DNA of 64,000 bases from Gemmatales bacterium (lineage in GTDB: Bacteria > Planctomycetota > Planctomycetia > Gemmatales > HRBIN36), in contig JANXCQ010000013.1 of NCBI GenBank assembly GCA_025060195.1, positions 1-64,000 on the forward strand. Direction: 5' to 3'. Numbering within the stretch: position 1 is the stretch's first letter; each line of letters begins with the position of its first letter. The position numbers and the translations under genes were made by a program. Below, piece after piece: positions 1 to 9,459 of the stretch. The notes beneath the pieces were generated by a model. The model had not been told where the DNA came from. It did no database searches and was given only the letters and a program-made list of their open reading frames with translations.

Positions 1-290
1 CGATCAACATGCTTAGCCTGGCTTTACGCCTATGTTTCAGGTCGTTCAACAACTGTTGCTAACACTGAAATCTCTAAATTGTTGCTCGGACGAATCGGCG
101 ATTTATTTATCTCAGTATGCCTGTAATGCCGATTCGCTTGTAAAGCTCGGAATTACCTAGATTCACTTTTGCTAAAATAAATACTTAGAGCGGAGAGCTA
201 GGAAGACGGAGCAAGCAACTTGGAATCAACTGGACCCGTAATGAGCGAGCGTTCGGATCGTAAACAGCTATCGGCTCAAACCGACGGTGC

Positions 291-1046
291 TCACTGGCTG
301 TTGCCGCTAAGTTCCTTGAGGCGCCGGCGGGCTTCTTCGACACGCTGAGGATCGGCGTCGTAGTTGATTACTTCCCGATACAGTTGAATGGCCTTGCCCC
401 GTTCCTGCAGAATCCGGTCGTAAATCCGAGCCGCGCGGAGCCGAGCGTCGTTGCTCGTGTTCGGGTTCCATTGGAAACTGCGTTCGTAATACCAGGCAGC
501 GCGGCGATATTGGCGGAAGGGCCGGTTCTCATAGATCTCGCCTAACTGGTAGGCCGCATCGTCAATCTTGTCGCTTTGCGGGTAGTAAGTCAGTAACTGT
601 TGTAACAGCAGTTCAGCGCGGCGCATATTGTCTTCGTACTCCTGGCCGTAGCCGCGACCTTTGAATTGCATCGCCCGGCGATACAGTTCATTAGCTTCTG
701 GAATGTTGAGTTCAGGCTTGAGCGTGGGTGGGGGCACGTCCAATTCTAGGATGTAAGCGCGTTTGGTGATGCGATGGAAACCGATTAATTCTTCCTCGAC
801 CCACTGCTGGCGTTCGACGTCGCCGGTGCGGAGATAATGTTCCCGTAACTGCTCTAAGGCTTGTTGGTACTGTTTCCGGGCGGCGATGACCTTTTCGACC
901 AAAGGGAGGTCGCTTTGTGGAAAACCCGGCTTAGGAAAACTGGCCTTCTCTTGGGCTTCGATGAAGGAAGTAAATAGTAGGCTCCCGTTCCAGACGAGGA
1001 AAGCGACGGTTAAGGCCAAGAACGTGAGCCAAGCTTTGCGCATCAT
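291..1046 (-). CDS. Secreted/periplasmic TPR protein (BamD/YbgF-like repeats)
   Basis: The 251-residue protein has an N-terminal hydrophobic segment (about residues 6-28) that acts as a signal peptide or anchor. A charged helix follows, and from about residue 120 there are TPR-like helices, including ELYRRAMQFKGRGYGQEYED, AAYQLGEIYENRP and ARIYDRILQERGKAIQLYRE. This pattern resembles BamD/YbgF-type periplasmic repeat proteins, which are scaffolds rather than enzymes. The start is the first of two adjacent ATGs, with GGGAGG seven bases upstream. It lies 77 bp downstream of the PIN-TRAM gene on the same strand and is probably co-transcribed with it. The specific partner is unknown. Confidence 0.8.
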   Translation of the reverse strand: MMRKAWLTFLALTVAFLVWNGSLLFTSFIEAQEKASFPKPGFPQSDLPLVEKVIAARKQYQQALEQLREHYLRTGDVERQQWVEEELIGFHRITKRAYILELDVPPPTLKPELNIPEANELYRRAMQFKGRGYGQEYEDNMRRAELLLQQLLTYYPQSDKIDDAAYQLGEIYENRPFRQYRRAAWYYERSFQWNPNTSNDARLRAARIYDRILQERGKAIQLYREVINYDADPQRVEEARRRLKELSGNSQ

Positions 1047-1123
1047 AGTGTGCCTCCCTGCACCGCTAAGCTCCGGGTGTGGCAGGATGGTCTGGGTATG
1101 CTCGGGTCAAATGCTTCGGGCAG

Positions 1124-2197
1124 TTAGCGGCTGGGCGTTGATTCGACCGGCTGGGAAGCGGCAGGGCGCTCCACGCGGCCGAAAATCATGCGTCCGGCTG
1201 GGCTCTGATGCACGCTGGTGACTGTGATGGTTACTTCTTGACCGATATACGACCGTCCTTGCTCGGCGACGACCATAGTGCCATCTTCGAGCCAACCCAC
1301 CGCCTGACCCGGTTGCTCGCCGGGACGAATCAGACGAATGTGGAGTGTCTCCCCAGGCAGGGCGGCGACCCGCACGGCGTTGGCCAAGTCGTTCATATTA
1401 ACGACTTCTACGCCTTCCACCTGGGCGATTTTGTTCAGGCTGAAATCGGTGGTGATGATCCGTGCGCCTAGATTCTTGGCCAGACGCACAAGCCGTTGAT
1501 CCACATCTCCTATATCGGCCAGTTCCGCAGGATCGCTTTCCAGTACTTCTACCTCAATGTGCGGATTGGTCTGGAGCCGCTTCAGGATGTCCAAGCCACG
1601 CCTACCCCGCTTCCGTCGGAGCGGATCGTTAGCGTCGGCAATATTCTGTAATTCCCGAAGGACGAAGCGTGGCACGATCATTTTGCAGTCTAGCAGGCGG
1701 GTGTCGGCAATGTCGGCAATGCGGCCGTCAATGATCACGCTGGTATCTAAAAGCAACGGCTTCGGACCTTTGACTTGTCGGCTGAATTCAACGTAGGGGA
1801 TGATAAAGCGGAAGTCATTCTTGGTCTGGAGCAGTGTACTGACGCAGAGATAGCAAAACAGGAAGGCGAGGAATAATTGGATCAAACCCCAAACTTGTTG
1901 GTTCAACGTTGGTTCGAGAATGGGCCGTAGCCCGCTACTGAGCAAATAGGCCAAGGATAGTCCGACTAACAGGCCCAGGTACACCGCTGAGAAGGTGGTA
2001 ATGTCCTTTTTGGGAATGAAAATGTCTAAGGCTACGACAGATAAGCCGATGAGTAAAATGGCGCCAAAGGTGGCCCATAGCGCGTACTGCGACCAGCCTG
2101 TCTCTGCGGGCAGCCAAGCGCTCGACTGGATCGCTAGGCCCGTGGCCACGCCTATAATCATGGCCACGTAAACACCACGTAAGATGTTCAGTAACAT
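1124..2197 (-). CDS. Membrane PIN-TRAM domain protein (YacL family)
   Basis: The 357-residue protein starts with about four membrane helices (residues 1-130). A PIN nuclease-like domain follows (about 148-265), beginning LLLDTSVIIDGRIADI, with acidic residues (D of LLLDTS, the DVDQRL region, TTDFSLN) placed as in PIN metal sites. A C-terminal TRAM-like beta domain comes next (about 280-345). This order matches the YacL family, which is widespread in Gram-positive and planctomycete genomes; in vivo substrates are poorly known, and a PIN fold implies RNA cleavage. The start is supported by GAGGAGGAA just upstream. It heads a likely two-gene unit with the TPR gene. Confidence 0.92.
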   Translation of the reverse strand: MLLNILRGVYVAMIIGVATGLAIQSSAWLPAETGWSQYALWATFGAILLIGLSVVALDIFIPKKDITTFSAVYLGLLVGLSLAYLLSSGLRPILEPTLNQQVWGLIQLFLAFLFCYLCVSTLLQTKNDFRFIIPYVEFSRQVKGPKPLLLDTSVIIDGRIADIADTRLLDCKMIVPRFVLRELQNIADANDPLRRKRGRRGLDILKRLQTNPHIEVEVLESDPAELADIGDVDQRLVRLAKNLGARIITTDFSLNKIAQVEGVEVVNMNDLANAVRVAALPGETLHIRLIRPGEQPGQAVGWLEDGTMVVAEQGRSYIGQEVTITVTSVHQSPAGRMIFGRVERPAASQPVESTPSR

Positions 2198-2390
2198 GCT
2201 AATTCCTCCTCAAGGCCCGCCTTCTGCGTCAGCCAGGGGCGGAGCCAGTTTGTCCCGGAGCGTCACCTGGTTCCCGGCCGGGGGACGCTCTCCGTGCCGA
2301 CTCTCCGTTCCGTTATCTTCGTGTGCAATTAGTGCCTTTTAACAATATTAGACGCAACGGTCGCAGGTTTGTCTCATCTGTTCGATTGTA

Positions 2391-3647
2391 CTATTCGCGT
2401 TGGTAAGGGTGGAAAAGACGCAGATATTCGTCCTGGGCGAAGCGGTCGGTCATGCTCGCCAGATAATCGCAAATGGTCTGCTCCAGGCCGTCGGTGGCGA
2501 TGCGACGGTAAAAGAAGGGCGGCAACATACCGGGCACTCGTCGGTATTCTTCGAACAAGCGCTTGAGAAACCGTTTCGCTTTGGTGGTCATACGTTGCAC
2601 CCGGTAATGGTGGTAAACGCGGTCCCGTAAGAAGTCCTCCAGTTGCGCTTTCAGCATGGCTATCTCAGGGCTCGGCTGAACGATCGGTTCGGGGGCACGG
2701 CGAACGTCTTCTACGGTGCGGATGCAAAAACTGGCCAAGCGTTGACGGGTGTGCGTTAACAGGTCCTCGACCTGCCAGTCAATCAAAGTGCGTACGAGGG
2801 CCGCGGGGTAATCCTCGTCGCCGACGTGGCCGTAGCGCTGGCGCATGCGTTCCTCGGCCAGTCGGCAGAATGGCACGGCCCGTACTTCGTCCACGCTAAT
2901 CAGTCCCAACTGCAGGGCGTCGTCCAAGTCGTGGGTGTCGTAAGCGAGGCTATCCGCGGCATCGACAATTTGTGCTTCCAAGAACGGCTGGGCATGCGTG
3001 CGAAAGCGTTTCACTTCTGGGGCATCAGGACGCTTGCTGTGATACGACAGCGATTCGAGCACTTCCCACGTCAGATTGAGCCCTGGAAATCTGGGATAAC
3101 GCCGCTCGAGAAACTGTACCAACCGCAGGCCGTGGCGATTGTGTTCAAAGCCGCCATGTTCCGCCATGCACTCGTCTAATGCGGTTTCTCCCGCATGCCC
3201 GAAAGGTGGATGGCCCAGATCATGAGCTAACGCAATGGCTTCGGTCAAGTCCTCGTTCAGGCGCAATTGTCGGGCCAAAGTGCGGCTGATTTGGGCTACT
3301 TCTAAGGTATGGGTCAGGCGCGTGCGGTGCTGGTCACTGTAATGGTTGACCAGGACCTGCGTCTTGTACATGAGTCGGCGAAAAGCTGCACTGTGGATAA
3401 TTCGGTCGCGGTCGCGCTGATATAACGTGCGATACGGATGCTCCGGTTCTTCGTGCAATCGGCCTCGGCTCAGCCGCGTCCGCATGGCGTAGGGCGCTAA
3501 GAACCGTTCTTCCCACTCTAACGGATCGTAGCCCGCGCGGGGCACATGGTCTGAAGGTTCCCATTCAGGCCAAGCTTGAGTTAGTTCACGCTCGGTAACC
3601 CTTTGAGAGGATTCCAGTGTGCTACGCGAGAAAAAGGACTGGCTCAT
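2391..3647 (-). CDS. dgt: Deoxyguanosinetriphosphate triphosphohydrolase-like protein
   Basis: The 418-residue HD-domain protein is of the dGTPase family, which hydrolyses dNTPs to deoxynucleoside and triphosphate and so tunes dNTP pools or defends against phage. The HD signature is clear: THTLEVAQISRTLAR, then ALAHDLGHPPFGHAGE carrying the HD pair, with a further conserved DAADSLAYDTHDLDDAL segment. The length fits the shorter cytosolic dGTPase-like class. The ATG at 3647 is chosen over an in-frame TTG three codons earlier. It begins 5 bp after the HIT gene stop, so the two are translationally linked; the ribosome binding site lies inside the end of the HIT gene. Confidence 0.95.
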   Translation of the reverse strand: MSQSFFSRSTLESSQRVTERELTQAWPEWEPSDHVPRAGYDPLEWEERFLAPYAMRTRLSRGRLHEEPEHPYRTLYQRDRDRIIHSAAFRRLMYKTQVLVNHYSDQHRTRLTHTLEVAQISRTLARQLRLNEDLTEAIALAHDLGHPPFGHAGETALDECMAEHGGFEHNRHGLRLVQFLERRYPRFPGLNLTWEVLESLSYHSKRPDAPEVKRFRTHAQPFLEAQIVDAADSLAYDTHDLDDALQLGLISVDEVRAVPFCRLAEERMRQRYGHVGDEDYPAALVRTLIDWQVEDLLTHTRQRLASFCIRTVEDVRRAPEPIVQPSPEIAMLKAQLEDFLRDRVYHHYRVQRMTTKAKRFLKRLFEEYRRVPGMLPPFFYRRIATDGLEQTICDYLASMTDRFAQDEYLRLFHPYQRE

Positions 3648-3652
3648 GTTCG

Positions 3653-4150
3653 TCAACTTTCCTGCTTGCGAAGGTAATCCGTGAGTAAATCATAAAATGC
3701 TTCGAGACTTTGCACGATCACCTTGACCTCGGCCAGGACGGGCATGAAGTTGGTGTCACCTTCCCAGCGCGGCACGACGTGCCAGTGTAGATGGCCGGGT
3801 AAACCAGCCCCCGCGACGCGTCCCAGGTTCAGGCCGATGTTATAGCCGTCGGGTTTCATCAGTGCTTGCAGTGCCTGTACCATGCGGCTCAGCGTGCGTT
3901 GGGTATCGAGTATCTCATCGGCGTTGAGTTGGTCTAAGGATGCTTTGTGTGCTTTGGGCGCAACGAGCAGATGGCCGTTGTTGTATGGATATCGGTTCAG
4001 GACTACGACGCTATGGGGAGTGCGGAGAGCGATGAGATTGGTGCGGTCGTCTTTCTGAGCTATACCTTCACAAATGAAGCAGCCGGGGTCAGTTTTGCGG
4101 TCTTGTACGACATAAGCCAACCGCCACGGTGCCCATAAGTTTTTCCACAC
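3653..4150 (-). CDS. HIT family nucleotide hydrolase/transferase
   Basis: This histidine-triad protein carries the catalytic motif HLHWHVVPRW (H-x-H-x-H) at its C-terminal third. HIT proteins act on nucleotidyl phosphate bonds such as AMP-lysine, ADP-ribose or Ap4A; the substrate cannot be read from sequence. An N-terminal CFICEG plus an internal His suggests a zinc-stabilised subtype. The preferred start is GTG at 4150 (protein begins WKNLWAPWRLAYV), because GAGGAG lies at good spacing and homologues usually begin here; an ATG at 4180 is in frame and would add ten residues. It is directly upstream of dgt with a 5 bp gap. Confidence 0.92.
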   Translation of the reverse strand: MWKNLWAPWRLAYVVQDRKTDPGCFICEGIAQKDDRTNLIALRTPHSVVVLNRYPYNNGHLLVAPKAHKASLDQLNADEILDTQRTLSRMVQALQALMKPDGYNIGLNLGRVAGAGLPGHLHWHVVPRWEGDTNFMPVLAEVKVIVQSLEAFYDLLTDYLRKQES

Positions 4151-4258
4151 GGGACTCTCCTCGCGTTCCCACGGCAGCATGTTATGCGGCCTTCACCAAG
4201 CACTGACGAAAACGCTCAAGCAGTGCATCAGAGTTTCCTTGAGATTTTATGAAACCTA

Positions 4259-5290
4259 TTAAGGAAGATGTGGTTCATCAGGGCGGCGGAAAACCCAGGT
4301 GTGAAGACGACGGCGTACTACAAGACCATCCGGCAGTTCCAAATGGCGCCCTTCGCTCTGCAAAAACTTGGCTAGACGTTGCCAATGGCGCGCGGTCATT
4401 TTGCCGCATGGCCAACCTTCCCGCTGCCAGAGTAACAGCAGGGCTTGGCGGAGCAGGGCCGGGTCGGCGGTCTTGGTCTTATCTGCATCGAGCACCACTT
4501 GGCCGGCCCAGCGCGGTAACTCCATTCGCTCGAGTAAAGCGGCCGCTTGGCGTTCCATCCAGGCGTACCATTCTCGGACCTGGTCGGCCAGTTGGCATAG
4601 ATGCGGAACCACCTGCGGGTTGTATTCCCGCTGTAATAGCGGCAATAACTGCCAACGGATGCGATTGCGGGTACGGCTCAGGTCGAGATTACTGCTGTCT
4701 TGGCGAGCCGAGATGCCGTGGGCCTGGAGATAGTGATTCACTTCTTCGCGTGGTACGGCTAAAAGGGGTCGAAGTAATTGGATGCCCTGCGCTAAAGGCC
4801 GGCACCAGGCGATGCCGCGTAAGCCCCGCAAGCCACTCCCTCGAAGCAAGCGAAACAGCACAGTCTCGGCCTGATCGTTAGCGGTGTGTCCTGTGGCTAC
4901 CCACGGGACCTGATATTGCCGGGCGATTTGGGCTAACCAGGCGTAACGCAGTCGGCGGGCTACGTCCTCGAGATTCGCACCCGCCTGGCGTGCATATAGC
5001 CCCACGTTCTGACGCTCGACACTGACCGGCACGTGCAATTGCTCACATAAACCGCGAACAAATTGCTCATCGGCATCACTCTCCGCCCCGCGAAGCTGAT
5101 GGTTGAAATGAGCCGCTCGCACCTGAGTGTGGCCCAGAATCTCAACCAACGCCAAGAGGAGTGCCGTGCTATCCGGCCCTCCTGAGATGGCGACTAGGAT
5201 TGGCCCCGTGCCTACGCCGAAACGCGCCAAGACCTCGCTGACCTGGGCAGGAAGCGACAGTTTCTTAATAGACTCGTCAGATTGGGACAT
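4259..5290 (-). CDS. tilS: tRNA(Ile)-lysidine synthetase
   Basis: This is an N-type ATP pyrophosphatase that adds lysine to cytidine 34 of tRNA-Ile(CAU), an essential decoding step. The PP-loop SGGPDSTALLLALVEIL is near residue 40. The family's downstream blocks are visible too: AAHFNHQLRGAESDADEQFV, ATGHTANDQAETVLFRLLRG and SNLDLSRTRNRIRWQLLPLL. At 343 residues it is shorter than the E. coli enzyme and keeps only a short C-terminal region. The ATG at 5290 is preferred to an upstream TTG. It is probably cotranscribed with the lipoprotein gene at its 5' side. Confidence 0.94.
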   Translation of the reverse strand: MSQSDESIKKLSLPAQVSEVLARFGVGTGPILVAISGGPDSTALLLALVEILGHTQVRAAHFNHQLRGAESDADEQFVRGLCEQLHVPVSVERQNVGLYARQAGANLEDVARRLRYAWLAQIARQYQVPWVATGHTANDQAETVLFRLLRGSGLRGLRGIAWCRPLAQGIQLLRPLLAVPREEVNHYLQAHGISARQDSSNLDLSRTRNRIRWQLLPLLQREYNPQVVPHLCQLADQVREWYAWMERQAAALLERMELPRWAGQVVLDADKTKTADPALLRQALLLLWQREGWPCGKMTARHWQRLAKFLQSEGRHLELPDGLVVRRRLHTWVFRRPDEPHLP

Positions 5291-5332
5291 GGTCAAGTCC
5301 GTGGTCTGAAACCGATGTTCGAGTGGGAGACA

Positions 5333-6322
5333 TCATCGGCCGAAGCACGCCAAGCGCTGGCGAGCCGCCTCTCCCAACCGCAAACTGGCCAAGGCCGCTT
5401 GTTTGGCAAGCTCCAGACGTTTATCATCCACTTCGGGAAGCCAGCGGAATACCTCTTGCGGCGACTGCGGGGCGGGTTGGGTGGTCGAAGTTGGATTGGT
5501 GGAGGCCGTGGCTCCTATGGGACTGGTGTTAGGCGCGGTCGGATCACTATTGGACGGAGCCTGTTGCGGCGATGATTCGAATGTCCCAGAACGATCCGGT
5601 GGCTCGCGCTCCTCTTGACGGCTGGCCAGAATTTGCTCCCAGCGTTTCCGTGTGGCAGCCACGTCCAATTGGCGGAAGATGATCACCATGTGGCCGGATC
5701 GTGGGATGTGCTGATTGGCCTCCACGTAGTGCATGTAAATGTCATAGCGGTAGGTAACGAAGAACCCTTCAGGAAGTGGCGCCGACTGTCCCTCAACCGT
5801 ACGTGGCGTCTCCTTCGCGGCAACATAACACCAGTTTCGATAACGTACTCCCCGGTTGGCTTCCCATAATTGGGGACTCTCCCAGGAGCGTTGCACTTCC
5901 AGGGTTTTGGCGTCGGTGTTGACCGGTTCCAGCGCACCGCCACTATAACTTTGCAACTCATCGAGAAGTCGGCCCAGGAGGATGTCGGGCACTTCGACCT
6001 CTTGTGCGGGAATGAAACCGACATGCGCCTCCAGGACCGCTAACTTGTCCGCCGCGTGGACACACGGATAATGCGCCAAGGGTTGTACCTGCGATTGCCC
6101 TGTGGGGTGATGGGCGATTTCGCGGGGCAGACGTAAGAAAATTGGCAGCTCGCTGGATAAGTAAATCGGTTCCCCGAGCAAGGCGTCGTCCGCGTCGTAT
6201 TGCTGAAGGCGTTCCAGAGTCCGCCGCGCACGGGCTTCATATTCGGCTAGACCGCAGCCTGTACTGAGTGCCAGCAGCAACAAACAGGGCCACATTCGGC
6301 TGGGCGGATAATCAGGGGACAT
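5333..6322 (-). CDS. Putative lipoprotein of unknown function
   Basis: The 329-residue protein has a lipoprotein signal peptide with lipobox LSTGC near residue 23, so it should be lipidated and exported. A globular region of about 200 residues follows without a motif I recognise. A low-complexity Ser/Thr/Pro/Gln linker spans about 235-295, and a short helical tail ends it. I chose the ATG at 6322 (protein begins MSPDYPP), with GAGG nine bases upstream, over an in-frame TTG 33 bases earlier. It precedes tilS by 42 bp on the same strand. No function is proposed. Confidence 0.75.
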   Translation of the reverse strand: MSPDYPPSRMWPCLLLLALSTGCGLAEYEARARRTLERLQQYDADDALLGEPIYLSSELPIFLRLPREIAHHPTGQSQVQPLAHYPCVHAADKLAVLEAHVGFIPAQEVEVPDILLGRLLDELQSYSGGALEPVNTDAKTLEVQRSWESPQLWEANRGVRYRNWCYVAAKETPRTVEGQSAPLPEGFFVTYRYDIYMHYVEANQHIPRSGHMVIIFRQLDVAATRKRWEQILASRQEEREPPDRSGTFESSPQQAPSNSDPTAPNTSPIGATASTNPTSTTQPAPQSPQEVFRWLPEVDDKRLELAKQAALASLRLGEAARQRLACFGR

Positions 6323-6448
6323 CGAACAATCCTCGCGTCTGTTGCCGTTAGACAATCCTATGGCCTAAGCCGTTTCGCCAGCACCGGTCGAAGACTCGTT
6401 TGTGATCAGTATAATGCGCTCTGAACCAAGCCCAGGGAGAGCTGAGCC

Positions 6449-6937
6449 ATGACGAAAGCCCTGATGATAGTACCCAATCGCTGCACGGGATGCATGCAGT
6501 GCGAGTTAGCCTGTTCGTTCGTTCAGACGGGGACCTTTGCCCCTGCATATTCGATGATCCGCGTGCACATCTTCGACGAGGAAGCCAGTTATGCTCCCTA
6601 TACCTGTGTGCAATGCCAGGAAGCCTGGTGTATGACTGCTTGCCCCGTGAATGCCATCGCCGTGGACGGACAAACGGGCGCGAAGATCGTCTTGGAACAA
6701 GTCTGCGTCGGTTGCCACCTGTGTTCCATCGCTTGCCCGTTTGGCACCGTCTTCACGCTGCCGCAATCGGGCAAGGCGGCTAAGTGCAATTTATGTGGCG
6801 GACAGCCCGCCTGTGCTGTGGCGTGCCCAACTGTGGCAATTGAATGGAAAGAGGTCGATGGTGTGGCTCCCTGGTTTGAACCCTGGGGACAGGCTATTTC
6901 GCAGCGACACCGCGAAGCAGTCGCGGCTATGGCCTAA
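6449..6937 (+). CDS. Polyferredoxin subunit with four [4Fe-4S] motifs (AOR partner)
   Basis: The 162-residue electron-transfer protein has four cysteine clusters: CTGCMQCELAC, CVQCQEAWCMTACP, CVGCHLCSIACP and CNLCGGQPACAVACP. This is the HycB/DmsB/AorA-like dicluster-to-tetracluster arrangement. It has no signal peptide, so it is cytoplasmic. It sits 91 bp upstream of the aldehyde oxidoreductase gene on the same strand. In known AOR systems of this layout a similar small Fe-S protein carries electrons from the tungsten subunit to a carrier or flavoprotein. The start is supported by GGGAG upstream. A role as partner of the next gene is inferred from position and family. Confidence 0.93.
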   Translation: MTKALMIVPNRCTGCMQCELACSFVQTGTFAPAYSMIRVHIFDEEASYAPYTCVQCQEAWCMTACPVNAIAVDGQTGAKIVLEQVCVGCHLCSIACPFGTVFTLPQSGKAAKCNLCGGQPACAVACPTVAIEWKEVDGVAPWFEPWGQAISQRHREAVAAMA

Positions 6938-7028
6938 CCTGATCCAGTTTCACGGGGCAACAGAGCCAAGCACTCAAGCATTATTATTGGATTTCATGAG
7001 GCAAAGATCATCTAGTGGAGACAATCCC

Positions 7029-8864
7029 ATGTATGGCTGGCATGGTAAGCTGCTTCGCATCAACCTGACCACGGGAACTTGGCGGGTAGAAGACATCCCA
7101 GAACCGTGGTTGCGTCAATATATCGGCGGTCGCGGCGTGGCCGACCGCTACCTGTGGGAGGAACTCGACCCCAAGGTCGACCCGGTAAGTCCCGCAAACA
7201 AACTGATTTTTGCTACCGGCCCCCTGACCGGCACACCAGCGCCGTGCGGCGCACGCTACATGGTCGTCACTAAGGGCTACCTCACGGGCGCTATCACCAC
7301 GTCGAATTCCGGAGGACATTGGGGACCCGCACTTCGTTTTGCCGGCTATGACCTTTTGCTCCTGGAAGGACGGGCACCGCAGCCGGTGTATGTGTTCATT
7401 GACGATGACCACGTGGAAATTCGTGATGCCCAAGCATTCTGGGGCAAAACGGTAAGCGAAACCGAAGACGGCATCCGCAACGAACTGGGACTACCCAATG
7501 TGCGAATCGCATGTATCGGCCCGGCAGGCGAACGCCTGGTTCGCTTTGCCTGCATTATGAACGACAAACATCGCGCCGCAGGGCGCTCCGGCGTGGGCGC
7601 CGTCATGGGGTCGAAAAATCTCAAGGCCATTGCCGTGCGCGGCACTCGAGGTATTCGCGTCGCTGACCCCCACGGTTTTATGCGGGCCGTTTGGAAGTTT
7701 CGGCAACACCTGGCAGAGTCGCCCGCCCGGCAAGGGATGACAGAGCTAGGCACCGCGGCCACCATTGACCTTACCCAAGCCTTCGGTGGACTGCCCACGC
7801 GCAATTTCCAGCAGGGCCAGTTTGAGTATTACGAAAACCTGAACGGCAATTCGATCAAAGAGAAGCGGATGGTCGCGAATAAGGCGTGTTTCGCGTGTAC
7901 TATCGCTTGCGGCCGTGTGACTCGCTTACCTGGTGAGGCCGCCGATAAGTACTTAGTCAATACTCATCCGCGCAACTGGCGCTATGCTGGCGAAGGCCCC
8001 GAATACGAAGCGGCTTGGGCCTTGGGTGCCGACACAGGTGTGGGCGACCTGGACGCGGTGATCAAAGCCAATTGGCTGTGCAACGACCTCGGCATGGACC
8101 CGATTTCGATGGGGGCCACGTTAGCTGCGGCGATGGAGCTCTACGAACGCGGTGTGCTCAACGACAGTATTACCGGCATCCCCTTACGTTTTGGCTCAGC
8201 GGAAGCCCTGATTCGCATGGTCGAGGCCACGGCTTACCGCGAGGGGTTCGGCCACGAACTCGCAGAAGGAGCCAAGCGGATGAGTGAAAAATTCGGCCAT
8301 CCCGAAGTGTTCATGGGTGTTAAGGGCCAGGAGTTTCCTGCCTACGACCCCCGCGGATTCCAGGGGATGGGTGTAGCCTACGCTACCTGTAATCGCGGCG
8401 CTTGTCACTTGCGAGCATGGACCCCCGGCTTGGAAAGTCAACCAGGGATCGATCCGCACACCCCACATGGCAAAGCTGAGTGGGTAGCGGAAGAACAGAA
8501 TCGCACTACTGCCCACGATAACAGTGGCATCTGCCTATTTACTGCGATTGGCGCCCCGCTGAGCGACATTGCCGAATGCATCGCTGCCGCCACGGGCATC
8601 GCCTTCACCTATGACGACTTTGTCCGCGCTGGCGAACGGACTTGGAACTTGGAACGTCTGTGGAACCTGCGAGCGGGCTTCACCGACAAAGACGATACCT
8701 TACCAGAACGCCTCCTCAAAGTGCCCCACACTTCCGGTCCCTCGAAAGGCGTAGTCGTCCACCTCGATGAAATGCTACCTGTCTATTACCGCGTGCGCGG
8801 CTGGGACGAACACGGCGTGCCGCGACCCGAAAAACTCCTCGAACTCGGCCTCGCCGGGCTATAA
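7029..8864 (+). CDS. Aldehyde:ferredoxin oxidoreductase (tungsten-type)
   Basis: The 611-residue protein has normal AOR length. The N-terminal domain begins MYGWHGKLLRINLTTGTW and contains YIGGRGVADRYLWEEL and ATGPLTGTPAPCGARY, the pterin-binding domain pattern. The Fe-S ligands are present: CFACTIACGR (C-x2-C-x3-C) and a distal Cys in DNSGICLFTAIG. The family oxidises aldehydes to acids with a bis-pyranopterin W (rarely Mo) site, passing electrons to ferredoxin; the metal and substrate are inferred. GGAG lies eight bases before the ATG at 7029; a longer in-frame reading from 6651 overlaps the ferredoxin gene and is rejected. No intact FAD partner follows, but a decayed one does (9906-10245). 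Confidence 0.93.
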   Translation: MYGWHGKLLRINLTTGTWRVEDIPEPWLRQYIGGRGVADRYLWEELDPKVDPVSPANKLIFATGPLTGTPAPCGARYMVVTKGYLTGAITTSNSGGHWGPALRFAGYDLLLLEGRAPQPVYVFIDDDHVEIRDAQAFWGKTVSETEDGIRNELGLPNVRIACIGPAGERLVRFACIMNDKHRAAGRSGVGAVMGSKNLKAIAVRGTRGIRVADPHGFMRAVWKFRQHLAESPARQGMTELGTAATIDLTQAFGGLPTRNFQQGQFEYYENLNGNSIKEKRMVANKACFACTIACGRVTRLPGEAADKYLVNTHPRNWRYAGEGPEYEAAWALGADTGVGDLDAVIKANWLCNDLGMDPISMGATLAAAMELYERGVLNDSITGIPLRFGSAEALIRMVEATAYREGFGHELAEGAKRMSEKFGHPEVFMGVKGQEFPAYDPRGFQGMGVAYATCNRGACHLRAWTPGLESQPGIDPHTPHGKAEWVAEEQNRTTAHDNSGICLFTAIGAPLSDIAECIAAATGIAFTYDDFVRAGERTWNLERLWNLRAGFTDKDDTLPERLLKVPHTSGPSKGVVVHLDEMLPVYYRVRGWDEHGVPRPEKLLELGLAGL

Positions 8865-9459
8865 TCGCGAGCGTCTGCCGAGTTGGCCGTCATTTTCACC
8901 GCCGACTGCGACCCTACTGGCACAGGCGGCGTCATTAAACTGCGCCCAGCTAAGAACAAGCTGCGATAGAATACCGGCGTCATGGTAGAGATATTGTAAT
9001 GTGCGGGGACAACACCCTGGAAAATAGGAAATAAGCTCGAGATATTGAGCAAGCCGCCTTTCCTGGCGCTTACATAGTAGAGCACGCGCCGCATATTCAC
9101 AGTGCTGGCCCGCAAGGCTTGCCTCATTTCCAGAGCAATGCAGGACCGGGCCACAGTTTCTGTGAAACTGAAAAGCGAAAAATCTTCAATTGCTAATCAT
9201 GTTACTGACATTTATCAACCCCGAATTGTATGTAAATCCTCTGGCCGCCCCGGTAGAGCGAGCTAAAGGATCACGCCGGCAACCACATGCTGGAAGGGAA
9301 ATTACTATTCCCGAGGAATTACCAAATGCGGAGTTTGATCCTTACCTGCCGCGCGAGGCAGAACGGCAGTACCTAGAGGAACGATACAAAAGTCACCTAC
9401 AAAGGATTAGGCCGCGCTTGCCCTTCCGTTTTCGGTAGTGGGCCCGGCGGCACGTTCAT
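8865..9459 (+). other. Low-coding region after AOR
   Basis: No convincing gene is seen. The longest plausible reading is a forward 82-codon frame at 9190-9438 whose second half (ITIPEELPNAEFDPYLPRE, then EAERQYLEERYKSHLQ) looks protein-like. The first half does not, there is no good ribosome binding site, and I cannot place it in a family. It may be debris of an AOR accessory gene. Confidence 0.4.

Noticed and set aside
6651..7028. N-terminal extension of the AOR reading frame
   Set aside because: It overlaps the ferredoxin gene in another frame, has no family similarity, and the ATG at 7029 has a good ribosome binding site and the conserved AOR start.
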